From contig JALUMJ010000216.1 in NCBI GenBank assembly GCA_027040375.1, forward strand, positions 1-18,793: a DNA stretch of 18,793 nucleotides, written 5' to 3'. The position numbers and the translations under genes were made by a program. How positions within the stretch are numbered: position 1 is the first letter of the stretch; the number at the start of each line of letters is the position of its first letter. The stretch is from Campylobacteraceae bacterium. GTDB lineage: Bacteria > Campylobacterota > Campylobacteria > Campylobacterales > Sulfurospirillaceae. Under the pieces are notes generated by a model. The model was not told where the DNA came from, did no database searches, and was given only the letters and a program-made list of their open reading frames with translations. Below are positions 7,302-14,552 of this stretch, in pieces.

Positions 7302-9360
7302 ATTTTTTATTTTCTTTATTCTTTTTTTAACTGTGAGCTTTGCAGAAGTTCAAAATGTTGAAGTTTTAGCAAAAAATGTAAAAAAAAATGGATTTATCAT
7401 ACACGCCAAGGGCAATGTCGTTCTTTATTCTCAAAAATATTTGATTACGGCCGATAAGGCTGATTATAATCAAAAAACTGGAGATTTGAGCCTTTTTGGT
7501 GACATAACCGTTCTTGAAGGGGTAGAATTTTCTTCTAAAAGCGGTAAAGTAAAGCTAAATTTAAATACAAATGTCGGATCTTTTGAACCACTTTTCTTTT
7601 TTAATGATGTTTCAAATTTATGGATAAGTTGTCAAAGTGCGACTTCAAACCCACAATATTACTTAACCAATAAATCTATAGTTTCCAGCTGTAATGTCCA
7701 AGACCCTGATTGGAAGATAGATTTTAGCTCAGGCGAACTAAATAGAAAAACAAACTTTTTAAGTATATATAATGCAGTTTTTTATGCAGGAAAAGTTCCA
7801 GTTCTATACTTGCCATATTTTGGATTTTCGACTGATAAAACAAGAAGAACAGGTTTACTAAGACCAGATATCGGATATAGTAGTTCTGAGGGTCTGTTCT
7901 ATGCCCAGCCAATTTATCTTGCTCCTTATATCAACTGGGATTTACAAATCACACCACAATTAAGATCACAAAGAGGAGTAGGAGTAAATAGTATTTTTAG
8001 ATATATGGATTCGCCTTACTCAAAATTAAATATACAAACGGGTATATTTGACGAATATAGCAAATATGTGAAAGAAAATTCTTTGATAAATAGTAATCAT
8101 TATGGCTTTGAGCTCAATTATGACAGAAGCAAACTTTTTAGTGGATATTTTAATGAAGGCGTCGAAGATGGGCTATATCTTGATTTTACTTATCTAAATG
8201 ATATAGATTATTTAAATACTAAAAATAACGATGGTACTTCATATAATAAACTTGTAACATCAACTTTTAACTACTATTTTGAAAAAGATTTGGATTATTA
8301 TGGCTTGTATGCAAAATACTACATAGATACATCAAAAGCATCGAATGAAGATACACTCCAAGAGCTACCAACGCTGCAGTACCATAGATTTTCTAATACT
8401 TTATTTCTAGATAAATTACTTTACTCTGTTGATTTAAAATCAAAAAATTATGATAGAGCTGTTAATCTAAATGCAACTCAGTATGAATTAAATGCTCCAT
8501 TTACATTTTATTTTTCATTCTTAAATGATTATCTTAAGTTTTCATTTTCTGAAAATATTTATCTTACTTATGTTGATTATTCAAACGAAAGCACTCCTGA
8601 GAGTTATTGGCAGTATTTTAGAAACTATCATAAGTTTTCTATTTATACAGATTTGGCAAAAGCATATGATAGCTTTTATCATACCATATATATGAGTCTT
8701 GATTATGTTGTTCCTAGTAAAGAAGATAAAAGTGGCTACTTTGCAGATTTTATACCAGTAAATACTACAGAAAAAAGTGTTACATTTAATCTAGCGCAGT
8801 ATTTTTATAATAGCGATGGTGACAAAAAAGTAAGCCATACACTAAAACAACAATATTTCTTTAGCGATTATAGATATAAATATGGAGATTTGGAAAATAA
8901 TCTAAAAATTTATTTTACTGATAAAATCAGTTTTTCAAATACGATATTTTATTCACATGAATATTCTAGATTTTCAAAAATTCAAAATTCATTTAATTAT
9001 AGTAATGATATTTATAATGTCAGTTTAACACACACATACGAAAATATTAAAGAACTTGATACTAGCTTTCTAACTTTTGCTTTTGATACTAACTATTTTA
9101 GAAATTACAATCTTTTTGCTTCTGCGAATTATGATTTTAGAGGTAGCTTTGTTAAATCTTGGAAAATTGGTTTTAAAAGAAAGAAAAAATGTTGGGATTA
9201 CTCTATAGTTTATAGTGAAAATACAACACCACAACTCACAAGTACTAGCGATAACTCTATAAATAAAAAAGGTATTTATATATTATTTAATCTTTATCCT
9301 ATCGGAAAAATAGATTATCATTTTATTAAAGAGAGTGATAGTGTAGGCGCAAATCCTTGA
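7291..9360 (+). CDS. lptD: LPS-assembly outer-membrane protein LptD
   Basis: Outer-membrane beta-barrel that, with LptE, inserts lipopolysaccharide into the outer leaflet. The signal peptide is MLIRFFIFFILFLTVSFA. An OstA/LptA-like periplasmic domain follows (about 20-105; KGNVVLYSQKYLITADKADYN, with the GDLSLFG turn). The block PVLYLPYFGFSTDKTRRTG and DIGYSSSEGLFYAQPIYLAP marks the plug/barrel junction of LptD (PF04453). A long aromatic-rich barrel of alternating strands fills the rest. The length, 689 residues, is shorter than the 784 of E. coli. Only three cysteines are present: Cys114, Cys134 and Cys634, whereas E. coli has four in two interdomain disulfides. ATG at 7291 overlaps the RDD gene by 11 bases. 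The final residues are polar and do not end in an aromatic, unusual for a barrel. Confidence 0.94.
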   Translation: MLIRFFIFFILFLTVSFAEVQNVEVLAKNVKKNGFIIHAKGNVVLYSQKYLITADKADYNQKTGDLSLFGDITVLEGVEFSSKSGKVKLNLNTNVGSFEPLFFFNDVSNLWISCQSATSNPQYYLTNKSIVSSCNVQDPDWKIDFSSGELNRKTNFLSIYNAVFYAGKVPVLYLPYFGFSTDKTRRTGLLRPDIGYSSSEGLFYAQPIYLAPYINWDLQITPQLRSQRGVGVNSIFRYMDSPYSKLNIQTGIFDEYSKYVKENSLINSNHYGFELNYDRSKLFSGYFNEGVEDGLYLDFTYLNDIDYLNTKNNDGTSYNKLVTSTFNYYFEKDLDYYGLYAKYYIDTSKASNEDTLQELPTLQYHRFSNTLFLDKLLYSVDLKSKNYDRAVNLNATQYELNAPFTFYFSFLNDYLKFSFSENIYLTYVDYSNESTPESYWQYFRNYHKFSIYTDLAKAYDSFYHTIYMSLDYVVPSKEDKSGYFADFIPVNTTEKSVTFNLAQYFYNSDGDKKVSHTLKQQYFFSDYRYKYGDLENNLKIYFTDKISFSNTIFYSHEYSRFSKIQNSFNYSNDIYNVSLTHTYENIKELDTSFLTFAFDTNYFRNYNLFASANYDFRGSFVKSWKIGFKRKKKCWDYSIVYSENTTPQLTSTSDNSINKKGIYILFNLYPIGKIDYHFIKESDSVGANP

Positions 9361-9385
9361 TAAATCAAGATAAAGTAGGATGTAT

Positions 9386-10093
9386 ATGCCAATAAATTTA
9401 GATTTTAATTCTTATTTTAAAAACAAGGCAGAAGCGATTAGGGATTTATTGGAAGTTTTGCCAAAAAAAAGAATGCAAGATGAAGATTGGTTGATAGTTG
9501 CTTGTAGTGAGCAAGCTTTGATTTTAGCAAATATGATGTCTTTAAAATTAAATCTCACATATGATATTTTATTTACAGGAGATGTAGTTGCCCCAAATAA
9601 TGACGAGTGCACAGTTGCTGTTGTCAGCGAAACTGAAGAAATTGTGATACAAGATAAACTTGTAAAAGCTTTTGAGATAAATCTGGATTATATATATGGT
9701 CAAGCACACAGAGTATTTGACGAATTAATATTGCCAAAAGTTTATAAATATAAAAAAGGAGAATTAATCAACTCTGTAAAAGATAGAAATATTTTATTTG
9801 TTGATATTGGTTGTGAGACTGGTTTTAGAATGATGTCTTGCATAAAAACAGCTATCAAACTAGGGGCAACATCGATAATATGCGCTCTTCCAGTGATGGC
9901 TACAGATGTGTTTGAGACATTGCAAAAAATAAGTGACGAAATTTTTTGTGTTAAAAAAGTTGATAAATTCGTTAATGTTGATTTTTATTATAAAGATATG
10001 CAAAAACTTTCGCAAAATGATATAATAGAGGTTTTAAATAATTCAAAAGGGTATTTGCCCTTTTCTAAAAATAGGAGTGATGATGGAATATAA
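9386..10093 (+). CDS. Phosphoribosyltransferase-like protein (COG1926-type)
   Basis: A 235-residue cytoplasmic protein with a type I phosphoribosyltransferase-like fold. The strand-loop [12 protein letters not shown] (34-45) resembles the pyrophosphate loop region. [22 protein letters not shown] (105-126) is a helical flap. [14 protein letters not shown] (136-149) is in the position of the PRPP-binding loop. The loop has VDIGCETG where active enzymes usually have two adjacent acidic residues (DDGxxTG), so activity and substrate are uncertain. ATG 9386 is preferred over ATG 9380 because AGGA (9377-9380) overlaps the latter but sits 5 bases from the former. The gene begins 25 bases after lptD and its end overlaps the pnp start, implying co-expression with RNA degradation genes. 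I know no established function for this subfamily. Confidence 0.75.
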   Translation: MPINLDFNSYFKNKAEAIRDLLEVLPKKRMQDEDWLIVACSEQALILANMMSLKLNLTYDILFTGDVVAPNNDECTVAVVSETEEIVIQDKLVKAFEINLDYIYGQAHRVFDELILPKVYKYKKGELINSVKDRNILFVDIGCETGFRMMSCIKTAIKLGATSIICALPVMATDVFETLQKISDEIFCVKKVDKFVNVDFYYKDMQKLSQNDIIEVLNNSKGYLPFSKNRSDDGI

Positions 10094-12314
10094 AATTGAT
10101 GTAAATAACCAACTTGAGATATACGATATAGGTAAAGTTGCAAAACAAGCTGCAGGTGCAGTGATGTTAAAAGTAAAAGATACAGTTATAATAGCTGCAG
10201 TTTCAAGAGATGACAATCAAGCAGACGGCAATTTTGTGCCTCTAACTGTGCAATATATAGAAAAAACTTATGCTTCTGGAAAATATCCAGGAGGTTTTAT
10301 GAAAAGAGAAACAAGACCAAGTGATTTTGAAACTTTAACTTCAAGAGTAATTGATAGAAGTCTGAGACCACTTTTTCCAGATGGATATGCATATCCGACT
10401 CAGTTAACTCTTTTTGTTGTGAGTTGTGACCCAGAAGTAGATCTTCAAGTAGCCGCATTAAATGCTGCAAGTGCCGCTATGTTTTTATCTGATATCCCTA
10501 TAAATAAATCTGTTTGTGGAGTAAGAATCGGTAAAATTGATGGTGAGTTAGTAGTAAATCCTAGCAACACAGAGCTTACAAATTCTAGTATGGACTTGTA
10601 TGTAGCAGGAACAAAAGAAGAGTTGCTAATGATTGAGATGAGATCGATTGCCAGCATGGATGTTGATGTTATCCCTTCAGTTGCTCTTGACCCTATGATT
10701 GACCCTGTGATGAGTGAAAATCTAATCCCTACTCAAAACATAAATGAATTTAGCGAAGATGAGATACTTGAAGCCATAAATAAAGCTCAAGATGCGATAA
10801 CAGGAGCTTGTACGGCTTATGAAGAAGTATTTACTCCTTTGAAAAAAGAAGATGCACAGCTAGAATACAAGGAAGACTTGTTAGATGATGGCATTAAAGC
10901 ATATATCGAAGAATTTTACAAAGATGATGTGAAAGAAGCGATATCTCAAATGGCAAAAAGCGAAAGAGCAAATGGGCTAAACAAAATCGCAAAAACTATT
11001 ATGAGTGATGATATTGCTGAAAAAGAAGAGTGGAGTGAAGATATCGTCAAAAATGTTATAAATGACTATAAGAAAAATATAGTTAGAAAAATGATAGTTG
11101 AAGATAGAGTTAGGGCTGACGGAAGGGCATTGACTGAAGTTAGACCAATTTCTATAGAGACAAATCTTCTCCCAAGAACTCATGGTTCTTGCTTATTTAC
11201 AAGAGGTCAAACTCAAGCACTTGTAACTGTTACACTCGGTGGTGACAAAGATGGGCAAATGTATGAAAGATTGACCCAAAAAGGTAATTTAACAGATAAC
11301 TTTATGGTTAATTATAACTTTCCAGGATTTTCAGTAGGAGAGGCTGGTTTTGTAAGAGCACCTGGCAGAAGAGAGTTAGGACATGGTAATTTAGCTAGAC
11401 GAGCATTGGAGCCTACTTTAGATATAGATAGGTTGCAAACCATAAGATTGGTTTCAGAGATTTTAGAATCAAATGGCTCATCTTCACAAGCTACGATATG
11501 TGGTGGATCTCTCGCACTAAAAGCTGCAGGAGTAGAAGTTAAAAAACTAGTAGCTGGAATCGCTATGGGACTTGTTTTTGAAGGAGATGACCACGCGATA
11601 TTAACGGATATCATGGGCTTAGAAGATCATGATGGTGATATGGACTTTAAAGTGGCTGGTACAAGAGACGGTATAACTGCACTTCAAATGGATATAAAAC
11701 TTGGTGGAATTTCTCAAGAGATACTAAAAGAAGCACTTTATCAAGCAAGAGAGGGAAGAAATCACATCTTGGGTATCATGGAAGAGGCTGATGCAAATAT
11801 ACATATAAACAATAAAATACTTCCAAAACTAGAGCTTTTTAGCATTGACCCATCTAAGATAGTGGATGTCATCGGACAAGCTGGAAAAACTATAAGAGAA
11901 ATAATAGAAAAATTTGAGGTTTCAATTGATCTTGATAGAGACAAAGGTGAAGTAAAAATAGCAGGCGACAACAAAGAAAAAGTTGAAGCTGCAAAATCTC
12001 ACATAGTAGAAATCGCAAATAAGCCATCTCGTGGTCGTGATAACAGAGGCGGTGGAAGAAGCGGAGGGCATCGTGAGCGAAAACCAGTCCCTACATTTGT
12101 TCAAGATGAAATTGTTGATGGCGTTGTGAGAAGAATTGTCGATTTTGGTGCATTTGTTGAACTTCCAGGAGAGATTGATGGTCTTTTACATGTATCAAAA
12201 ATCGCAGACCATAGAGTAGAAAAAGTAAGTGACTATTTGGCAGTTGATCAAAAAGTAAAAGTGAAAATTTTAAAGCAAAATGGAGCTAAGATAGAATTAG
12301 GTTTAGTAAAATAA
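10083..12314 (+). CDS. pnp: Polynucleotide phosphorylase PNPase
   Basis: 3'-5' exoribonuclease that degrades RNA with phosphate, releasing nucleoside diphosphates. Domains: first RNase PH core (about 10-140, with [16 protein letters not shown] and FMKRETRPS), helical domain (about 235-320), and second catalytic RNase PH core (about 335-565). The catalytic core has [27 protein letters not shown] and [22 protein letters not shown], including the acidic catalytic residues. A KH domain (about 586-645; VIGQAGKTI) and an S1 domain (about 673-743) follow. Between KH and S1 is a Gly/Arg-rich linker (648-668) absent from E. coli PNPase. The length is 743 residues against 711 in E. coli. AGGAG at 10073-10077 best fits ATG 10083 (5-base spacing); ATG 10080 is also possible. 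It overlaps the end of the phosphoribosyltransferase gene by 11 bases. Confidence 0.96.
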   Translation: MEYKIDVNNQLEIYDIGKVAKQAAGAVMLKVKDTVIIAAVSRDDNQADGNFVPLTVQYIEKTYASGKYPGGFMKRETRPSDFETLTSRVIDRSLRPLFPDGYAYPTQLTLFVVSCDPEVDLQVAALNAASAAMFLSDIPINKSVCGVRIGKIDGELVVNPSNTELTNSSMDLYVAGTKEELLMIEMRSIASMDVDVIPSVALDPMIDPVMSENLIPTQNINEFSEDEILEAINKAQDAITGACTAYEEVFTPLKKEDAQLEYKEDLLDDGIKAYIEEFYKDDVKEAISQMAKSERANGLNKIAKTIMSDDIAEKEEWSEDIVKNVINDYKKNIVRKMIVEDRVRADGRALTEVRPISIETNLLPRTHGSCLFTRGQTQALVTVTLGGDKDGQMYERLTQKGNLTDNFMVNYNFPGFSVGEAGFVRAPGRRELGHGNLARRALEPTLDIDRLQTIRLVSEILESNGSSSQATICGGSLALKAAGVEVKKLVAGIAMGLVFEGDDHAILTDIMGLEDHDGDMDFKVAGTRDGITALQMDIKLGGISQEILKEALYQAREGRNHILGIMEEADANIHINNKILPKLELFSIDPSKIVDVIGQAGKTIREIIEKFEVSIDLDRDKGEVKIAGDNKEKVEAAKSHIVEIANKPSRGRDNRGGGRSGGHRERKPVPTFVQDEIVDGVVRRIVDFGAFVELPGEIDGLLHVSKIADHRVEKVSDYLAVDQKVKVKILKQNGAKIELGLVK

Positions 12315-12318
12315 ATTG

Positions 12319-12350
12319 TTTAACTAAGTTTTAACAAAAACTTAGTTAAA
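12319..12350. terminator. 14-bp inverted repeat after pnp; possible terminator
   Basis: TTTAACTAAGTTTT at 12319-12332 and its exact complement AAAACTTAGTTAAA at 12337-12350 flank a 4-base loop, starting 5 bases after the pnp stop. The stem is long and perfect but AT-rich, and no T-tract follows. It may therefore terminate poorly or serve as a 3'-end processing or stability hairpin. Its right arm contributes most of the atpE -10 box. Confidence 0.55.
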
Positions 12351-12352
12351 AT
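12347..12352 (+). promoter_or_regulatory. Candidate -10 of atpE
   Basis: TAAAAT at 12347-12352 puts +1 near 12359, just before the leader hairpin that starts at 12361, leaving a leader of about 89 bases. No -35 consensus is visible. It overlaps the right arm of the pnp 3' inverted repeat. Confidence 0.4.
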
Positions 12353-12360
12353 GTCGCCGA

Positions 12361-12432
12361 TACAAAGTGAAAAGTAGGGATACGCAAGCCGAACGGACTT
12401 TGTAAATTTAAATTAAAGATTTTATATCTTTA
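12361..12432 (+). promoter_or_regulatory. Structured leader of atpE (two hairpins)
   Basis: The leader holds a perfect 8-bp stem, TACAAAGT 12361-12368 with ACTTTGTA 12397-12404. It encloses a comparatively GC-rich 28-base interior (12369-12396, containing GGGATACGCAAGCCGAACGG). A second 7-bp hairpin, TAAAGAT 12414-12420 with ATCTTTA 12426-12432, ends 2 bases before the AAGGAG of atpE (12435-12440). The first element might be a regulatory RNA or protein-binding site, and the second could modulate translation initiation. I could not match it to a riboswitch class I know. The high translation demand for subunit c could explain leader structure. Confidence 0.45.
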
Positions 12433-12447
12433 ACAAGGAGTTGTTAG

Positions 12448-12750
12448 ATGAAGAAGGTTTTATTTTTAATAGTTGCAATTGCAACTGCTGCATTTGCAGG
12501 TGAGGGTGATAGTATGATTAAAGCATACTCAGTAGTTGCTGCTGGTATGGGTCTTGGTCTTGCTGCACTTGGTGGAGCAATCGGTATGGGACATACTGCA
12601 GCTGCTACGATAGCAGGAACTGCAAGAAACCCAGGTCTTGGTGGAAAGCTTATGACTACAATGTTTATCGCTCTAGCGATGATTGAAGCACAAGTTATTT
12701 ATGCACTTGTTATTGCATTGATTGCATTATATGCAAATCCATTCTTATAG
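12448..12750 (+). CDS. atpE: ATP synthase F0 subunit c AtpE
   Basis: Proteolipid forming the rotor ring of F1F0 ATP synthase in the inner membrane. After a signal-like N-terminus (MKKVLFLIVAIATAAFAG) come two helices. The first carries the glycine repeat GMGLGLAALGGAIGMG (33-48), followed by the polar loop TARNPGLGG (58-66). The second carries the ion-binding Glu80 in ALAMIEAQVIYALV. The length, 100 residues, exceeds the 79 of E. coli because of the N-terminal extension, which I recall in Campylobacterota homologues. At positions that bind Na+ in Ilyobacter c subunits (Gln32, Ser66) this protein has Met47 and Ala81, so I infer proton coupling. The AAGGAG ribosome binding site at 12435-12440 is ideally spaced. 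The gene stands alone, away from other atp genes, between its own candidate promoter and a hairpin at 12766-12789. Confidence 0.96.
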   Translation: MKKVLFLIVAIATAAFAGEGDSMIKAYSVVAAGMGLGLAALGGAIGMGHTAAATIAGTARNPGLGGKLMTTMFIALAMIEAQVIYALVIALIALYANPFL

Positions 12751-12765
12751 AATAATGTAACAAGT

Positions 12766-12800
12766 ATAGAGAGTTTTTTAACTCTCTATGCCTCTTAATT
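12766..12800 (+). terminator. Hairpin after atpE; probable terminator
   Basis: ATAGAGAGTT at 12766-12775 and AACTCTCTAT at 12780-12789 form a perfect 10-bp stem with a TTTT loop, 16 bases after the atpE stop. The following T-rich stretch is delayed (from about 12794), so termination may be partial. The tRNA gene begins only 20 bases after the stem, and no clear promoter lies between, so readthrough could feed the tRNA. Confidence 0.65.
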
Positions 12801-12809
12801 TTTATTGAT

Positions 12810-12895
12810 GCGTTAGTGGTGGAACGGTAGACACGCTACCTTGAGGGGGTAGTGGGGGAAACCCCGTGGAAGTTCAAATCTTCTCTAGCGCACCA
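12810..12895 (+). tRNA. tRNA-Leu (anticodon GAG)
   Basis: The acceptor stem pairs GCGTTAG (12810-12816) with CTAGCGC (12885-12891), followed by discriminator A and an encoded CCA (12893-12895). The anticodon arm is CTACC, loop TTGAGGG, GGTAG, with anticodon GAG at 12843-12845 reading CUC and CUU leucine codons. A long variable arm (GGGG-AAA-CCCC) marks a type II tRNA as expected for leucine. The T loop TTCAAAT is canonical. The length is 86 bases. It ends 5 bases before the stop codon of the convergent glgP-like gene. Confidence 0.97.
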
Positions 12896-12900
12896 TCTTT

Positions 12901-14544
12901 TTAGTGATTAAACATCTTTTTGTAGTATTCGTCTGCTAATCTTCCTGAGTCAAAATCTATCTCTATTTCTGTCATAGCATTTTTCATGATTTCTACCCAC
13001 TGTTTGCGGTCATTATAATATGTTGGTATGATTTTGTCTTCTAATATATCCATCATATTTTTATTGTCAAGCCTGTCTTGTTCTTCGGTGGAGAGTTTAT
13101 AGTCGATTTGAGGAATTGTAAATGCATTTCTGCCATCTCTTGCAAATTCTGGGTGCCAGCCATCATCTACTGAAAAGTGAATTGAACCATTCATACTAGC
13201 TGTCATGCCACTTGTTCCACTGGCTTCTCTTGTGATTCTTGGAGTATTTAGCCAGATATCACTACCTTGTTTTAAAAGCTTTGAAAGACTTAATTCGTAT
13301 CCGATTAGCACAGCCATATTTTTATAATGATGACTTGTGTGAATTAAGTCATTAAATGTATCAATCGCTCCAAAATCTCCAGGATACGGTTTTCCTGCCC
13401 ATATGATTTGCACGGGCATATCAACTCTTTTCATAAGCTTTTCAAATCTTTCTAAATCGTATTTTAATAAATCAGCTCTCTTATACTCTGCAAATCTCCT
13501 AGCCCAAACTATAGTGAGAACTTCTGGGTCAAACATTTTTCCTGTTTGGTCAGCTACTTCATCAAAAAGAATTTTTTTAAGATGTTTTTTTCTTGCGACT
13601 AGTTCATAGTCTTCGTGCTCATCTAGATTTCTTGTTAGGTTTTTATCGCTCCAATATTTTTTATTTTGTGCGTTTGTTATAGATATAATTTTACATCTAT
13701 CTTCTACATGTGACCACATTTCATTTGAAACTTTTGCGTGAATCTTTGATACTGCATTTGCTATTTTTGCACTTCTTAATGCTCCTACTGTTAGACTAAA
13801 ATTATCTTCATTTTGGTATCCGCTAATCTTTCTAATTGTATCCATATTGAGTCCATTGAAAAATCCCATGTCGTGCAAGAAATTTATATCATGCTCTTCA
13901 TTGCCTGCTTTTTCAGGAGTGTGAGTAGTAAAAACAACCCTGTTTTTTATCTCACTCATATCTTTATATTTAACATAAAGTTGATAAACCAAAGGAAGGG
14001 CATGCCCTTCATTCATATGGTAGATATCTACATGGTGATTTATGGCTTCAAGTACTTTTGTTCCGCCGATTCCTAGAACTATCTCTTGAGCCACTCTTGT
14101 TCGCTCATTTCCATCGTAGAGTTTATGAGTGATGGTTCTTGCTAAATAATCATTTTCATCAATATCAGTTGATAGAAGTATGATAGGAGCTGAGCCAAAA
14201 ATCTCAGGTTTAACTAAAAAAGCTTTTATTTTTACATCTTCACCGTGAATTTTTACTTTTACATCAATATCTAATTCTTGTAAAAAATAGTAAAATTTTC
14301 TAGTAAACGCAGGTCGCAAGGTTCTGTCTTCATTTCTTATCTGGTCATAATATCCAAAACTCCAAAGAAGTCCAATCCCAACTACATTTTGCTTCAAGTC
14401 ATAAACGCTTCTCATATGAGAGCCTGCTAAAAAGCCAAGTCCGCCAGAGTAGATTTTCAATGCTTGATCAATAGCAAATTCCATAGAAAAGTATGCTACT
14501 GATTTTTTGTATTTTTTATTTATGTCGTATGAAAAGAGTTCCAT
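12901..14544 (-). CDS. glgP: GT35 alpha-glucan phosphorylase family protein lacking the PLP lysine
   Basis: A 547-residue cytoplasmic protein resembling the short alpha-glucan phosphorylases (about 550-700 residues in other members). Family blocks are YSGGLGFLAGSHMRS (32-46), YHMNEGHALP (175-184), FTTHTPEKAGNEEHD (205-219), ARRFAEYKRADLL (348-360), IIWAGKPYPGDF (380-391) and GSDIWLNTPRITREASGTSGM (427-447). In canonical phosphorylases the residue after this last stretch is the lysine that holds pyridoxal phosphate, whose phosphate drives phosphorolysis. Here it is Thr448 (codon ACA, complement of 13201-13203). The rest of the fold is intact, so it is not a decayed gene. It may use another donor or mechanism, or be regulatory. 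It is the last gene of the glycogen operon, 8 bases after pgi, with AAGGG over the pgi stop as ribosome binding site. The gene symbol is by family only. Confidence 0.85.
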   Translation of the reverse strand: MELFSYDINKKYKKSVAYFSMEFAIDQALKIYSGGLGFLAGSHMRSVYDLKQNVVGIGLLWSFGYYDQIRNEDRTLRPAFTRKFYYFLQELDIDVKVKIHGEDVKIKAFLVKPEIFGSAPIILLSTDIDENDYLARTITHKLYDGNERTRVAQEIVLGIGGTKVLEAINHHVDIYHMNEGHALPLVYQLYVKYKDMSEIKNRVVFTTHTPEKAGNEEHDINFLHDMGFFNGLNMDTIRKISGYQNEDNFSLTVGALRSAKIANAVSKIHAKVSNEMWSHVEDRCKIISITNAQNKKYWSDKNLTRNLDEHEDYELVARKKHLKKILFDEVADQTGKMFDPEVLTIVWARRFAEYKRADLLKYDLERFEKLMKRVDMPVQIIWAGKPYPGDFGAIDTFNDLIHTSHHYKNMAVLIGYELSLSKLLKQGSDIWLNTPRITREASGTSGMTASMNGSIHFSVDDGWHPEFARDGRNAFTIPQIDYKLSTEEQDRLDNKNMMDILEDKIIPTYYNDRKQWVEIMKNAMTEIEIDFDSGRLADEYYKKMFNH

Positions 14545-14552
14545 TTTTTCCC

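Noticed and set aside
9380..9385. ATG 9380 as start of the phosphoribosyltransferase-like gene
   Set aside because: The AGGA that would serve as ribosome binding site overlaps this ATG; spacing fits ATG 9386.
10077..10082. GTG 10077 or ATG 10080 as the pnp start
   Set aside because: Both are too close to, or part of, AGGAG at 10073-10077; ATG 10083 has normal spacing.
12376..12400. c-di-GMP-I (GEMM) riboswitch before atpE
   Set aside because: ATACGCAAGCC only loosely recalls one conserved half of GEMM; the other half and its hairpin are absent and the enclosing stem is in the wrong place.
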